Below are positions 1 through 8,650 of a stretch of 64,000 nucleotides of DNA, in pieces. Both the position numbers and the translations under genes were made by a program. Source of the stretch: Nioella nitratireducens (lineage in GTDB: Bacteria > Pseudomonadota > Alphaproteobacteria > Rhodobacterales > Rhodobacteraceae); NCBI RefSeq assembly GCF_001879715.1, contig NZ_MNBW01000011.1, forward strand, positions 96,056 through 160,055, given 5' to 3'. Positions within the stretch are counted from its first letter, which is position 1; the number at the start of each line of letters is the position of its first letter. The notes beneath the pieces were generated by a model, which was not told where the DNA came from, did no database searches, and saw only the letters and a list, made by a program, of their open reading frames with translations.

Positions 1-299
1 TGGGCGCAGTGGAGCGGCTGCTGGGCGACAAGGCCGGAATGGCCACCATGTCCTCGACCAAATCCTCCATCGGGCACCTTCTGGGGGCTGCGGGTGCTGT
101 CGAGGCGATCTTCTCGATCCTTGCCATCCGCGATCAGGTGGCGCCTCCGACGATCAATCTCGACACTCCGGCAGTGACGCCCAAGCTGAACCTCGCGGCG
201 AATGCCAAGCATGAGCGTGAGGTCAACGTGGTGCTCTCGAACAGTTTTGGCTTTGGCGGCACCAATGCAAGCCTCGTCATGGGGAAGGTTTCTGACTGA
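1..299 (+). CDS. fabF: 3-oxoacyl-ACP synthase II (FabF/KAS II), 3' end only
   Basis: C-terminal part of a condensing enzyme that elongates fatty acids by joining malonyl-ACP to an acyl-ACP. The reading frame is open from base 3 and ends with TGA at 297-299, so the 5' part lies outside the window. Visible family hallmarks are the GHLLGAAG segment, which contains the second catalytic histidine of KAS enzymes, and the C-terminal NSFGFGGTNASLV motif. Its stop overlaps the mltG start by one base, which suggests co-transcription. The family assignment is secure; FabF rather than FabB is inferred from the motif style and the mltG neighbour, a common arrangement. Confidence 0.93.
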   Translation, partial: GAVERLLGDKAGMATMSSTKSSIGHLLGAAGAVEAIFSILAIRDQVAPPTINLDTPAVTPKLNLAANAKHEREVNVVLSNSFGFGGTNASLVMGKVSD

Positions 300-1465
300 T
301 GTGGAAACATGTCGCTGCCAACGGGATGAGCCTGCTCATCGTGGCGTTCATCGCCTTCGCGGGCCTGATCGCCTGGGGGCAGCGGCAGTATGTCGGCGAT
401 GGGCCGCTGCCTGACCCCACCTATTTCGAGGTGGAGCGCGGCGCGACCCTGACGGCCGTGTCCGAAGATCTGGCTGCGGCCGGGATCATTTCCAGTTCGA
501 CGATTTTCCGCCTTGGCGCCCGCTATACCGAGCGGTCGGACGCGCTGAGGTTCGGCAATTACGAGATCCCGGCGCATGTTTCGATGGACGAGGTGATGAC
601 GATCCTGAGTTCCGGTGCGCCCTCGACCTATCGCTATGTCGCCAGCTATGTGATCCGTGGGCAGGGCAATGGCGAGTTGCGCCTGCGCGAGCGGGTGCCG
701 GGAACGGGCGAGATGCTGGAACTGGCCGATTTCAACTCGGAAGACGAGATTGCGCCCGCCTATCAGGCGTTGGTCGATCAGGGCGCGTCCATCGTCTATC
801 GCGTGGTTGTTCCCGAAGGGTTGACCGTGTGGCAGATCGTGGAAGGGATGCGCGGCGCGGATTTCCTGGTCAACGATGTCGAGGATCTGACCGCAGAGGG
901 AACGCTGGCGCCTGACACCTACGAGGTGGAGAGGGGCACCGAGATCAGCAGCATCCTGACCGATATGGCCGATGCACAAACCGGCATCCTGCTGGCGGCG
1001 TGGGGCGGTCGGGCGGAGGATCTGCCCTATGGGTCGGTGGAGGAGGCGCTGATCATGGCCTCGCTCATCGAGAAGGAAACCGGCATCGCCTCGGAACGCG
1101 ACCAGATCGCGGGGGTGTTCGTGAACCGGCTTGAGGCGGGGATGCGGTTGCAGACCGACCCGACGATTATCTACGGCGAAAGCGAGGGGCGCGGCTTCCT
1201 TGGCCGGGGGATTCGGCAGAGCGAATTGGCGAATGCCGATAATCCGTGGAACACCTACCAAAACGATGGCCTGCCGCCGACGCCGATTGCCAATCCGGGC
1301 CGTGCCGCGATTGAAGCGGCGGTGAACCCGGCCGAAACGGACTACGTTTTCTTCGTGGCCGATGGCTCGGGGGGGCATGCTTTTGCCGCGACGCTGGAAG
1401 AGCACAATGCCAACGTGGCCGAATGGCGGCGTGTCGAGGCGGAGCGCAACGCGCAGGAAAACTAG
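299..1465 (+). CDS. mltG: Endolytic murein transglycosylase MltG (YceG-like)
   Basis: 388-aa inner-membrane protein that cleaves nascent glycan strands and helps set peptidoglycan strand length. One N-terminal membrane segment lies at about residues 8-26, followed by a LysM-like region and the YceG catalytic domain. The sequence ALIMASLIEKETG places the expected catalytic glutamate at residue 258, and the downstream RLQTDPTIIYG stretch is typical of the family. The ATG overlaps the fabF stop (TGATG). It is the last gene before the GTA block. Length and motifs match the family well. Confidence 0.93.
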   Translation: MWKHVAANGMSLLIVAFIAFAGLIAWGQRQYVGDGPLPDPTYFEVERGATLTAVSEDLAAAGIISSSTIFRLGARYTERSDALRFGNYEIPAHVSMDEVMTILSSGAPSTYRYVASYVIRGQGNGELRLRERVPGTGEMLELADFNSEDEIAPAYQALVDQGASIVYRVVVPEGLTVWQIVEGMRGADFLVNDVEDLTAEGTLAPDTYEVERGTEISSILTDMADAQTGILLAAWGGRAEDLPYGSVEEALIMASLIEKETGIASERDQIAGVFVNRLEAGMRLQTDPTIIYGESEGRGFLGRGIRQSELANADNPWNTYQNDGLPPTPIANPGRAAIEAAVNPAETDYVFFVADGSGGHAFAATLEEHNANVAEWRRVEAERNAQEN

Positions 1466-1515
1466 GGGTTCGCCGCGCTTTGCGCGTCGATCCGCGCGAC
1501 CCTTGCGGGACGCGA

Positions 1516-1534
1516 CAGGGGCGCTCTGCCCCTG
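1516..1534 (+). terminator. Possible mltG terminator hairpin
   Basis: CAGGGGC and GCCCCTG form a 7-bp perfect stem around a 5-base loop about 50 bases after mltG. There is no T-run, so an intrinsic terminator is only a possibility. Confidence 0.3.
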
Positions 1535-1640
1535 CCGCCTTCGGCAACTTTCCCGGGGGAAATTGCACAAGGAAGAAGGCAGGGTTAATTTTCCGTTGAT
1601 CCACGGGGTATCGGTTAACTATTTGAAAGTAATAAACTTA

Positions 1641-1669
1641 TTGACTTACCGAACGGTCTTCGGTACACC
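1641..1669 (+). promoter_or_regulatory. Candidate GTA promoter with a dyad in its spacer
   Basis: The 306-base gap between mltG and the first GTA gene (1466-1771) holds no convincing gene. It contains a -35-like TTGACT (1641-1646), a 17-base spacer and a weak -10-like TACACC (1664-1669). The spacer is almost filled by a perfect dyad, TACCGAA-CGGTC-TTCGGTA (1647-1665). The local A+T-rich stretch just upstream (about 1614-1642) contrasts with the GC-rich surroundings. A regulator bound here would sit between the two promoter boxes. In Rhodobacter capsulatus GafA directly activates the GTA operon, but identity of this site with a GafA target is only inference. Confidence 0.45.
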
Positions 1670-1771
1670 TTGTGACATGCTGGAAGAAGTGGGTAAGCGG
1701 CCCCGGGGGTGACCTCGGCGGTCGCTTTTTCGTTTCTGCTCGTGCGGGTTTTCAGCACGGGATTTTTCAAG

Positions 1772-2119
1772 ATGACGATTGGGTGCGATGAGACCGTAAC
1801 CCCGGTTCAGCGTTTGCTGGCCGGGGCGTTGAAGAGCTTTGAAACGGCGCAGGAGGTGTTGTCGGGGACACTGGACCACCTGCGGACCGAACAGGCGAGC
1901 GGCCTGGGCGATTACCGGAAGGACATCCGGGACATGAATGCCGCTTTGATGCTGACAATGGATTTCGAAAGGAAGGCGCGGGATGCGGAACATCAGCGAA
2001 AGGGAAGCATTGGGGCCGGACAGCTCGACCTTGACGCGGCCCGAACTGAGATCGGGCTCCGCCTTGCTTGCCTGCGCGCCGCGAGAGGAGGTGGAGCGCT
2101 TTCTGGAGGGGCTGAGTGA
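1772..2119 (+). CDS. GTA gp1, small terminase subunit-like protein
   Basis: 115-aa protein, first gene of the GTA cluster. By position and composition (a mostly helical protein containing the stretch FETAQEVLSGTLDHL) it matches the GTA g1 product, thought to be the small terminase subunit that works with the large subunit in packaging host DNA. The ATG at 1772 (MTIGCDET) is preferred over an upstream GTG at 1709, because the extra 21 residues look like non-coding leader. There is no strong Shine-Dalgarno sequence. It overlaps the usual open frame of the next gene by more than 100 bases, and the true start of that gene is uncertain. Confidence 0.75.
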   Translation: MTIGCDETVTPVQRLLAGALKSFETAQEVLSGTLDHLRTEQASGLGDYRKDIRDMNAALMLTMDFERKARDAEHQRKGSIGAGQLDLDAARTEIGLRLACLRAARGGGALSGGAE

Positions 2120-3389
2120 CAATGCGCTGGCGGCGTTGCCGTGGCTCTTCGAGGTCTGGGCGTTGCCACATCAATGGCCGCCCGACGGCGACTGGCGGGC
2201 GTGGGTGGTGCTGGGCGGGCGCGGGGCCGGCAAAACGCGGGCCGGGGCCGAATGGGTGCGGGCGATGGTCGAAGGATCAACGCCCGAGTCCGCCGGCCGT
2301 GCCCGGCGCGTGGCGCTGGTGGGCGAGACCTATGACCAGGCGCTGGCGGTGATGGTGAAGGGGGAGAGCGGGCTTTTGGCCTGCTCTCCGCCCGATCGCT
2401 GCCCGCGCTGGATTGCGGGCGAACGGCGGCTGGTATGGCCCAACGGGGCAGAGGCGCGGCTCTATTCGGCCTATGATCCGGAAGCGCTGCGGGGGCCGCA
2501 ATTCGATGCGGCCTGGGCCGATGAACTGGCGAAATGGCCCAAGGCGGAAGAGACGTGGGACATGCTGCAATTCGGGCTTCGGCTGGGCGATCATCCGCAG
2601 GTCTGTGTGACGACGACGCCGCGCAATGTGGGGGTGTTGAAGGATCTTCTGGAGCGGGAGAGCACGGTGATGACCCATGCGCCGACCGAGGCGAACCGGG
2701 CCTATCTGGCAGACTCGTTTCTGGAAGAGGTGCGGGCACGCTATGGCGGAACGGCGCTTGGCCGACAGGAACTGGACGGGGTGCTGGTCGAGGATATGGA
2801 GGGCGCGTTGTGGCCGCGCGGGGCGCTGGACGGCGCCCGCGTGGACGCGGTGCCCGAGGGCGCGCGGATCACGGTGGCGGTGGATCCGCCCGTGACAGGG
2901 CACGCAGGGTCGGATGCCTGCGGGATCGTCGTGGTGGGCGTGGTGCAGGCCGGGCCGCCCAAGGATTGGCGCGCAGTGGTGATCGAGGATTGCTCGGTTC
3001 AGGGGGTGTCGGCCAGTGCCTGGGCCGAGGCGGCTGTGGCTGCCTATCACCGGCACGGCGCCGCGCGGATGGTGGCCGAAGTCAACCAGGGCGGTGACCT
3101 GGTGCTGGACGCGGTGCGGATGGTCGATCCGCTGGTCAACCTGCGGTCGGTACGGGCCTCTCGCGGGAAGGTGGCTCGGGCCGAGCCGGTGGCGGCGCTC
3201 TATGAACAAGGGCGGGTGGCGCATCTGGGCCGCTTTCCGGCGCTGGAAGAGGAGATGAGCCGCATGGCGGTGACCGGGTATCAGGGGCGGGGCAGCCCCG
3301 ACCGGGTGGACGCCCTGGTCTGGGCGTTGACGGACGGGATGATCCTGCCCGCCCGTGCGGTGGCGCGACCGGGGATGCGGCAGATCTGA
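1983..3389 (+). CDS. GTA gp2, large terminase subunit (ATPase/nuclease)
   Basis: DNA-packaging motor that fills GTA heads with random host DNA. Walker A, GGRGAGKT, lies at residues 78-85 of the longest frame; an acidic FDAAWADELAKW follows as a Walker B-like segment, and a C-terminal nuclease-like domain begins around ITVAVDPP. Length of 468 aa is close to other GTA terminases if the true start is slightly internal: a GTG at 2091 (VERFLEGLSD), directly after GAGAGGAG, or a TTG at 2031 are alternatives that would reduce the overlap with gp1. Identity is secure; the start is not. Confidence 0.9.
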   Translation: MRNISEREALGPDSSTLTRPELRSGSALLACAPREEVERFLEGLSDNALAALPWLFEVWALPHQWPPDGDWRAWVVLGGRGAGKTRAGAEWVRAMVEGSTPESAGRARRVALVGETYDQALAVMVKGESGLLACSPPDRCPRWIAGERRLVWPNGAEARLYSAYDPEALRGPQFDAAWADELAKWPKAEETWDMLQFGLRLGDHPQVCVTTTPRNVGVLKDLLERESTVMTHAPTEANRAYLADSFLEEVRARYGGTALGRQELDGVLVEDMEGALWPRGALDGARVDAVPEGARITVAVDPPVTGHAGSDACGIVVVGVVQAGPPKDWRAVVIEDCSVQGVSASAWAEAAVAAYHRHGAARMVAEVNQGGDLVLDAVRMVDPLVNLRSVRASRGKVARAEPVAALYEQGRVAHLGRFPALEEEMSRMAVTGYQGRGSPDRVDALVWALTDGMILPARAVARPGMRQI

Positions 3390-3481
3390 AACATCGCTGA
3401 AAGGGGCGCTTATCCGCCTTTTCGGGGCGTCTTCGCGGTGAGCGGGGGCGCCCTTTTCATTCGGATAAAGGAGACACGCGG

Positions 3482-4654
3482 ATGGTGTTGGATTTCTTGC
3501 GACGAGCGGAGCCGGTGGTGCCAGAGGCCAAGGCCTCGGCCACGGGGCGGGTGGTGGCATGGGCGACCGGGAGCCGGGTGGCGTGGAGCCCGCGCGATAC
3601 GGTATCGCTGATGAAAACGGGGTTTTCCGGAAATCCGGTGGGGTTTCGTTCGGTCAAGCTGATCGCCGAAGCGGCGGCGGCCCTGCCGGTGATCTGCCAG
3701 GACGCGGAGCGGCGCTATGAGCTGCATCCGGTGCTGGGCCTGCTGGCGCGGCCCAATGGGGCGCAGGGGCGGGCGGAGTTCATGGAGGCGCTGTTTGCGC
3801 AGCTTCTGCTGTCGGGCAATGGCTATGTCGAGGCGGTCAGCCCCGATGGCGGTATGCCGGGCGAATTGCATGTGCTGCGGTCCGACCGGATGAGCCTTGT
3901 GCCCGGTGCCGATGGCTGGCCGGTGGCCTATGACTATGCCGTCGGGGCCAAGAAGCATCGGTTTCATGTGCAGGGGACGATCCCGATTTGCCATGTGCGA
4001 CTGTTCCACCCGCAGGACGATCATTACGGGCTAAGCCCGATGCAGGCGGCGGCGAATGCGCTGGATGTGCATAACAGCGCCTCGCGCTGGTCCAAGGCGC
4101 TGCTAGACAACGCGGCGCGACCGTCGGGGGCGATTGTCTATCGCGGGGCCGATGGGGCCGGGACGCTGACGCCTGAGCAGTTCGAGCGGCTGCAATCGGA
4201 GATGGAGAGCCACCACCAAGGGGCCCGCAATGCCGGGCGGCCGATGCTGTTGGAGGGCGGGCTGGACTGGAAGCCGATGGGGTTCAGCCCTTCGGACATG
4301 GAGTTCCAGAAAACCAAGGACGCCGCCGCGCGCGAGATCGCGCTGGCCTTCGGGGTGCCGCCGATGTTGTTGGGCATTCCCGGCGACGCGACCTACGCCA
4401 ATTACGCCGAGGCGCACCGGGCCTTTTACCGGCTGACGGTGCTGCCGCTGGCCAGCAAGGTGCTGGCGACGCTGTCCCATTGGCTGGCGGGCTATTCCGG
4501 CGAGGCGGTAGAGGTGAAACCGGATCTCGACCAGGTGCCGGCGCTGGCGGTGGAGCGCGACGCACAGTGGCGGCGGGTGGCAGAGGCCGAATTCCTGACG
4601 GCTGCGGAAAAGCGCGCGATGCTGGGGCTGCCGCGGCTGGCGGAGGATGGATGA
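3482..4654 (+). CDS. GTA gp3, HK97-family portal protein
   Basis: 390-aa portal, the ring at the capsid vertex through which DNA enters and leaves. HK97-type features are NPVGFRSVKLIAEAAAALP near the N-terminus, LLLSGNGYVEAV, and the C-terminal GVPPMLLGIPGDATYANY motif typical of phage portal proteins. AAGGAG lies just upstream of the ATG. The stop overlaps the next ATG in an ATGA arrangement, suggesting coupled translation. The 92-base gap before it holds only the ribosome-binding site and GC-rich sequence. Confidence 0.95.
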   Translation: MVLDFLRRAEPVVPEAKASATGRVVAWATGSRVAWSPRDTVSLMKTGFSGNPVGFRSVKLIAEAAAALPVICQDAERRYELHPVLGLLARPNGAQGRAEFMEALFAQLLLSGNGYVEAVSPDGGMPGELHVLRSDRMSLVPGADGWPVAYDYAVGAKKHRFHVQGTIPICHVRLFHPQDDHYGLSPMQAAANALDVHNSASRWSKALLDNAARPSGAIVYRGADGAGTLTPEQFERLQSEMESHHQGARNAGRPMLLEGGLDWKPMGFSPSDMEFQKTKDAAAREIALAFGVPPMLLGIPGDATYANYAEAHRAFYRLTVLPLASKVLATLSHWLAGYSGEAVEVKPDLDQVPALAVERDAQWRRVAEAEFLTAAEKRAMLGLPRLAEDG

Positions 4655-4896
4655 GCGCCCGAGGCGTCGGCGGATCGCGGTTCCTCTATGACCCGTTCGA
4701 CGCGGCCAATGCCCGGATCGAGGCCAACGAGCGCGTGCATGAGGAACGCTGGCAGGCGCTGGAGTTTCGCCTGAAGGCCATCGAGGGCGCGCTCGACCGG
4801 TTGGAGCGGCGGTTGTGGCTGGCGGTGTTCGGCGTGGTCAGCGTGATCCTCGCACAAGGTGTGGGCGACCTCATTCAGATGAGCTCTGGTGGATAG
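4651..4896 (+). CDS. GTA gp3.5-like small coiled-coil membrane protein
   Basis: 81-aa protein starting at the ATGA overlap with the portal gene. Residues 14-50 are a charged helix with heptad-like spacing (ANARIEANERVHEERWQALEF), followed by one hydrophobic segment at about 55-75 (LWLAVFGVVSVILAQGVGDL). This matches the small conserved reading frame usually called g3.5 between portal and protease in Rhodobacterales GTAs. Its function is not known; a membrane-associated assembly role is a guess based only on topology. Confidence 0.8.
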   Translation: MSARGVGGSRFLYDPFDAANARIEANERVHEERWQALEFRLKAIEGALDRLERRLWLAVFGVVSVILAQGVGDLIQMSSGG

Positions 4897-4905
4897 GAGA
4901 TAGAT

Positions 4906-5469
4906 ATGTATGGATTTTCCGAAAGTGGAATGGAGACCAAATTCTGCCGCTTCGACGAGGCGCTGACGGTCCGCGAGGGTCATGTGATCGAAGGCTATGC
5001 GAGCCTGTTCGGGGCCTGCGATCAGGGCGGTGACGTGGTGCAGAAGGGCGCCTATGGCCGCAGTCTGAAGGGGCTGTCGGCGCAGGGGCGCAACGTCAAG
5101 ATGCTGTGGCAACACGATCCCGGCCAGCCCATCGGGATCTGGGACGCGGTGCAGGAGGATGGCAAGGGCCTGTGGGTCAGGGGGCGCATCCTCGATGCCG
5201 TGGACAAGGGCCGCGAAGCGGTGGCGCTGTTGGAGGCGGGGGCCATCGACGGGCTGTCGATCGGTTATCGCACCGTGCGCGCGGCGAAGAACGACAAGGG
5301 GCAGCGGCTCCTTTCCGAAGTGGAGCTTTGGGAGGTGTCGCTGGTGACCTTCCCGATGCTGCCACAGGCGCGGGTGGACGCCCATCAGGCCAGCGAGGCC
5401 AAGGGCGATTTCCTGCATGAACTGGCGACGGTGTTCCAGGACGCCCGCCGCAAACTGGCGGCGCGTTAA
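4906..5469 (+). CDS. GTA gp4, HK97-family prohead protease
   Basis: 187-aa serine protease of the HK97 prohead family, expected to trim the N-terminal part of the capsid protein during maturation. Recognisable segments are EGYASLFGACDQGGDVVQKG, LWQHDPGQPIG (containing the likely catalytic His) and GLSIGYRT (likely catalytic Ser). AGGAGA precedes the ATG at 4906; an internal ATG at 4930 (METKFCRF) is possible. It lies directly before the capsid gene, as in phages with this maturation route. Confidence 0.93.
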   Translation: MYGFSESGMETKFCRFDEALTVREGHVIEGYASLFGACDQGGDVVQKGAYGRSLKGLSAQGRNVKMLWQHDPGQPIGIWDAVQEDGKGLWVRGRILDAVDKGREAVALLEAGAIDGLSIGYRTVRAAKNDKGQRLLSEVELWEVSLVTFPMLPQARVDAHQASEAKGDFLHELATVFQDARRKLAAR

Positions 5470-5503
5470 CGCCCGCACATCTCTCAACAATCAGGATGAC
5501 GTG

Positions 5504-6700
5504 ATGACCGAGACCAAGTCTTCGGGCGGCGCGCCTGTGCCTCAGGCACCGGACGCCACCGCCGAGGTGAAATCTGCACTGGCCGGGTTTCTGAACGAAT
5601 TCAGCCAGTTTCAGGACGACATGACGACGAAAATCGCAAAACAGGAAGAGCGTATTTCCATGCTGAACACCAAGACCATGACCCATCTGCGCCCTGCGCT
5701 TTCCACCGCCGTCGATGAGGGCGCCCCCCACAAGAAGGCCATCGGCACCTATCTGCGCACCGGCGACGACGACGGCCTGCGCGGGCTGGAACTGGAAGGC
5801 AAGGCGTTGAACACGGCCGTCAATGCCGAGGGCGGCTTTCTGGTCGATCCGCAGACGGCGGAGCAGATCCAGGGCGTGCTGCGGTCGTCCTCGTCGCTGC
5901 GCGCGATCGCCAACGTGGTGAATGTCGAGGCGTCGTCCTTCGACGTGCTGGTGGACCACACCGATGTGGGCGCCGGTTGGGCGACCGAGACCGCCGCCGC
6001 CACCGAGACCGACACGCCGCAGATCGAGCGCATCTCGATCCCGCTGCACGAGCTGTCGGCGCTGCCCAAGGCGTCGCAGCGGCTGCTGGACGATACCGCT
6101 TTCGATATCGAGGGTTGGCTGGCGGGCCGTATCGCCGACAAGTTTTCCCGCGCCGAGGCGATGGCCTTCATCTCGGGCGACGGGGTGGACAAGCCCACCG
6201 GCTTTTTGACCCACACGACCGTGGCCGATGCCAGCTGGAGCTGGGGCAATATCGGCTATGTGGTGACGGGCACGGCGGGCGACTTCGACGCCGTGACCCC
6301 TGCGGATGCGATTGTCGACCTGGTCTATTCCCTGGGCGCGCGCTACCGCGCCGGGGCGGCCTTCGTCATGAATTCCAAGACCGCTGGCGCCGTGCGCAAG
6401 ATGAAGGACGCCGACGGGCGCTTCCTGTGGTCGGATGGGCTGGCCGCCGGGGAACCGGCGCGGCTGATGGGCTATCCGGTGCTGATCGCCGAGGACATGC
6501 CGGATATTGCCGCCGACGCGATGGCGATTGCGTTTGGCGATTTCAACGCGGGCTACACCATTGCCGAGCGTCCCGATCTGCGCGTGTTGCGTGACCCGTT
6601 CAGCGCCAAGCCGCATGTCCTGTTCTACGCCACCAAGCGCGTCGGCGGGGATGTCAGCGACTTTTCGGCAATCAAGCTGCTGAAATTCGGCACCGTCTGA
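5504..6700 (+). CDS. GTA gp5, HK97-fold major capsid protein
   Basis: 398-aa major capsid protein. An N-terminal helical region (about residues 20-60, with EFSQFQDDMTTKIAKQEERI) resembles the scaffolding-like delta domain removed by the protease; the HK97-fold core follows from about residue 100 (NAEGGFLVDPQTAEQIQ), with AFISGDGVDKPTGFL and the C-terminal FYATKRVGGDV segment typical of phage capsid proteins. The ATG at 5504 (MTETKSSGG) is chosen because the earlier in-frame residues overlap the protease gene and look non-coding. The cleavage site cannot be fixed from sequence alone. Confidence 0.95.
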   Translation: MTETKSSGGAPVPQAPDATAEVKSALAGFLNEFSQFQDDMTTKIAKQEERISMLNTKTMTHLRPALSTAVDEGAPHKKAIGTYLRTGDDDGLRGLELEGKALNTAVNAEGGFLVDPQTAEQIQGVLRSSSSLRAIANVVNVEASSFDVLVDHTDVGAGWATETAAATETDTPQIERISIPLHELSALPKASQRLLDDTAFDIEGWLAGRIADKFSRAEAMAFISGDGVDKPTGFLTHTTVADASWSWGNIGYVVTGTAGDFDAVTPADAIVDLVYSLGARYRAGAAFVMNSKTAGAVRKMKDADGRFLWSDGLAAGEPARLMGYPVLIAEDMPDIAADAMAIAFGDFNAGYTIAERPDLRVLRDPFSAKPHVLFYATKRVGGDVSDFSAIKLLKFGTV

Positions 6701-6861
6701 CCTGTCGCAGGCGGCACGTCATCCCGGTCCGGGCCGTTTGGTCCGGGGCGGGCGGCATGGGCGGGCCGTCGCGGCCTCCAGCCATTTGTCCTCCGCCCGA
6801 GCGGCGCGGGGGCCCGGCCATGCCACCTTTCTGAGGCAGTTCTTTGCGGAGAAATAACAAC

Positions 6862-7446
6862 ATGATGATGGTCGAAATGTCCTCGGTGTCCAGTGCCCTG
6901 CTGCCTGTCACCGAGTTGACCGATCACCTGCGCCTGTCTTCGGGTTTTGCCGATGATGGCAGTCAGGACGGGCAGCTTGAAAGCTGTTTGCGCGCGGCGC
7001 TCGCTGCCATCGAGGCGCGGATCGGCAAGGCGCTGTTCCGACGCGGCTTCACCTGGCATCTGAGTCAGTGGCAATCCGCCGAGGCGCAGGTGCTGCCGGT
7101 GGCGCCGGTGCAGTCCGTGGACTCGGTCAAGCTGGTGTCGCGCGGGGGCGTCGAGACGATGCTGGACCCGCAAAGCTATCGTCTGCGGGCCGATACGCAC
7201 CGGCCTGCGGTTATGGCCACGGGCAGCTTGCCCAACCCGACAAGCGGCGGGTCCATCGAGGTGGCCTTCACGGCGGGATATGGCATGGACTGGCACGGCA
7301 TCCCCGCTGACTTGCGGCAGGCGGTGCTGTTGCAGGCGGCCGAGCTTTACGACGCGCAGGGTACCGGTGAGGCCGGGATGGCCTGTGGCGTGGCGGTGCT
7401 GATCGAGCCCTATCGCTCGGTCCGGATGCGGGGGCTGAGCGGATGA
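6862..7446 (+). CDS. GTA gp6, head-tail connector (gp6-like)
   Basis: 194-aa protein of the phage head-tail connector gp6-like family, which forms the adaptor ring below the portal. Typical is the pattern LTDHLRLSSGFADDGSQDGQ, then the helical LESCLRAALAAIEARIGKAL, and the C-terminal GIPADLRQAVLLQAAELYD. GCGGAGAAA upstream supports the ATG at 6862 over an in-frame codon at 6844. A 161-base gap separates it from the capsid gene; nothing but GC-rich sequence is seen there. The stop overlaps the next start (ATGA). Confidence 0.9.
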   Translation: MMMVEMSSVSSALLPVTELTDHLRLSSGFADDGSQDGQLESCLRAALAAIEARIGKALFRRGFTWHLSQWQSAEAQVLPVAPVQSVDSVKLVSRGGVETMLDPQSYRLRADTHRPAVMATGSLPNPTSGGSIEVAFTAGYGMDWHGIPADLRQAVLLQAAELYDAQGTGEAGMACGVAVLIEPYRSVRMRGLSG

Positions 7447-7772
7447 GCGGGCGCCCCAATCTGAGCCGGCGGCTGCTGCTGGAAGGGCCTTCGCGGATAG
7501 CCGACGGCGCGGGCGGATTCACCGAAACCTGGGGGCCGCTTGGCGTGATCTGGGGCGAGGTTCTGCCCCGCACCGGGCGCGATGCGGGGGGGCTGTCCCG
7601 CATGGGCTTCAAGATCACCGTTCGGGCCGCGCCGCAGGGGGCCCCGTCGCGGCCCACGCCCTCGCAACGGTTCCGCGACGGGGACCGGGTTTTCACCATC
7701 GACGCGGTGACGGAGCGCGACCCCGGCGGGCGTTTCCTGACCTGTTTCGCAACCGAGGAGGCGGCGACATGA
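7443..7772 (+). CDS. GTA gp7, head-tail adaptor protein
   Basis: 109-aa protein of the phage head-tail adaptor (head closure) family. Recognised by position and by a small beta-barrel-like sequence (GVIWGEVLPRTG, RFRDGDRVFTIDAVTERD). It starts inside the gp6 stop and ends inside the gp8 start, both as ATGA, so translation is probably coupled through the connector module. Confidence 0.88.
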   Translation: MSGRPNLSRRLLLEGPSRIADGAGGFTETWGPLGVIWGEVLPRTGRDAGGLSRMGFKITVRAAPQGAPSRPTPSQRFRDGDRVFTIDAVTERDPGGRFLTCFATEEAAT

Positions 7773-8179
7773 GCTACGGCATGACGGCGGCGTTGCAGGT
7801 GGCGGTCTTTGACCGGCTGAGCGGCGATGCGGGGTTGGCGGCGATCGTGGGGAGCAACGTTTATGACGCGTTGCCAGCCGGGACGCTGCCCACGCTTTAC
7901 GTGACGCTCGGGCCGGAAAAGGCGCGTGACCGAACGGACGCCAGTTCGGGCGGGGCGGTGCATGATTTCGCGGTGAGCGTGGTCAGCAGCGCGGCGAGTT
8001 TCCACCAGGCGAAGCAGGCAGCGGCGGCGGTGTCAGACGCGCTGCTGGCGGCGCCTTTGACCCTTTTACGCGGGCAGGTGCGGCGGGTTCAGTTCTACCG
8101 CGCCAAAGCCTCGCGCGCCGGGGCCGAGCGGCGAATCGACATCTGGTTTCGGGCCCGTCTGGATGAGGCGATGGCCTGA
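7769..8179 (+). CDS. GTA gp8, DUF3168 tail terminator-like protein
   Basis: 136-aa protein of the DUF3168 family, which includes HK97 gp10-like tail terminator or connector proteins. Seen are ALQVAVFDRLSGDAGLAAIVG at the N-terminus, a central beta-rich segment (TLYVTLGPEKARD) and the C-terminal RRIDIWFRARL. It caps the tail tube at the head interface in related siphophages; that role is transferred by homology. It overlaps gp7 by 4 bp. Confidence 0.88.
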   Translation: MSYGMTAALQVAVFDRLSGDAGLAAIVGSNVYDALPAGTLPTLYVTLGPEKARDRTDASSGGAVHDFAVSVVSSAASFHQAKQAAAAVSDALLAAPLTLLRGQVRRVQFYRAKASRAGAERRIDIWFRARLDEAMA

Positions 8180-8230
8180 CACATCACCTGAAGGGTGAGC
8201 GGTAATATTCGGATATTAATGGAGAATGAC

Positions 8231-8647
8231 ATGGCGGCACAGAATGGAAAAGACCTTCTGTTGAAGGTCGATCTGGACGGAAATGGCAGCTTTCAGACCA
8301 TGGCGGGGCTGCGGGCCTCGCGGCTCAGTTTCAACGCGGACACGGTGGATGTGACGAGCCTTGAATCAACCGGTGGCTGGCGGGAACTCTTGGGTGGCGC
8401 GGGGGTGAAATCGGCGGCGCTCAGCGGTTCTGGTATCTTCCGCGATGCGGCGACGGATGAGCGCGCGCGACAGATCTTTTTCGACGGCGAGGTGCCTGCG
8501 TTCCAGGTCATCATCCCCGATTTCGGCACCGTCGAGGGGCCGTTCCAGATTACCGGGATCGAGTATGCCGGCACCCATGACGGCGAAGCGACCTACGAGG
8601 TGTCGCTGGCCTCGGCGGGCGCGCTGAGCTTTACCGCGGCGCTCTGA
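8231..8647 (+). CDS. GTA gp9, major tail protein (TP901-1 family)
   Basis: 138-aa tail-tube subunit. The opening AAQNGKDLLLKVDLDGNGSF and the segment SFNADTVDVTSLESTGGWRE are characteristic of TP901-1-type major tail proteins. GGAGAA lies just upstream of the ATG at 8231; an earlier in-frame start at 8195 has no such signal. It has its own 51-base leader, fitting a highly expressed structural protein. Confidence 0.93.
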   Translation: MAAQNGKDLLLKVDLDGNGSFQTMAGLRASRLSFNADTVDVTSLESTGGWRELLGGAGVKSAALSGSGIFRDAATDERARQIFFDGEVPAFQVIIPDFGTVEGPFQITGIEYAGTHDGEATYEVSLASAGALSFTAAL

Positions 8648-8650
8648 GCC

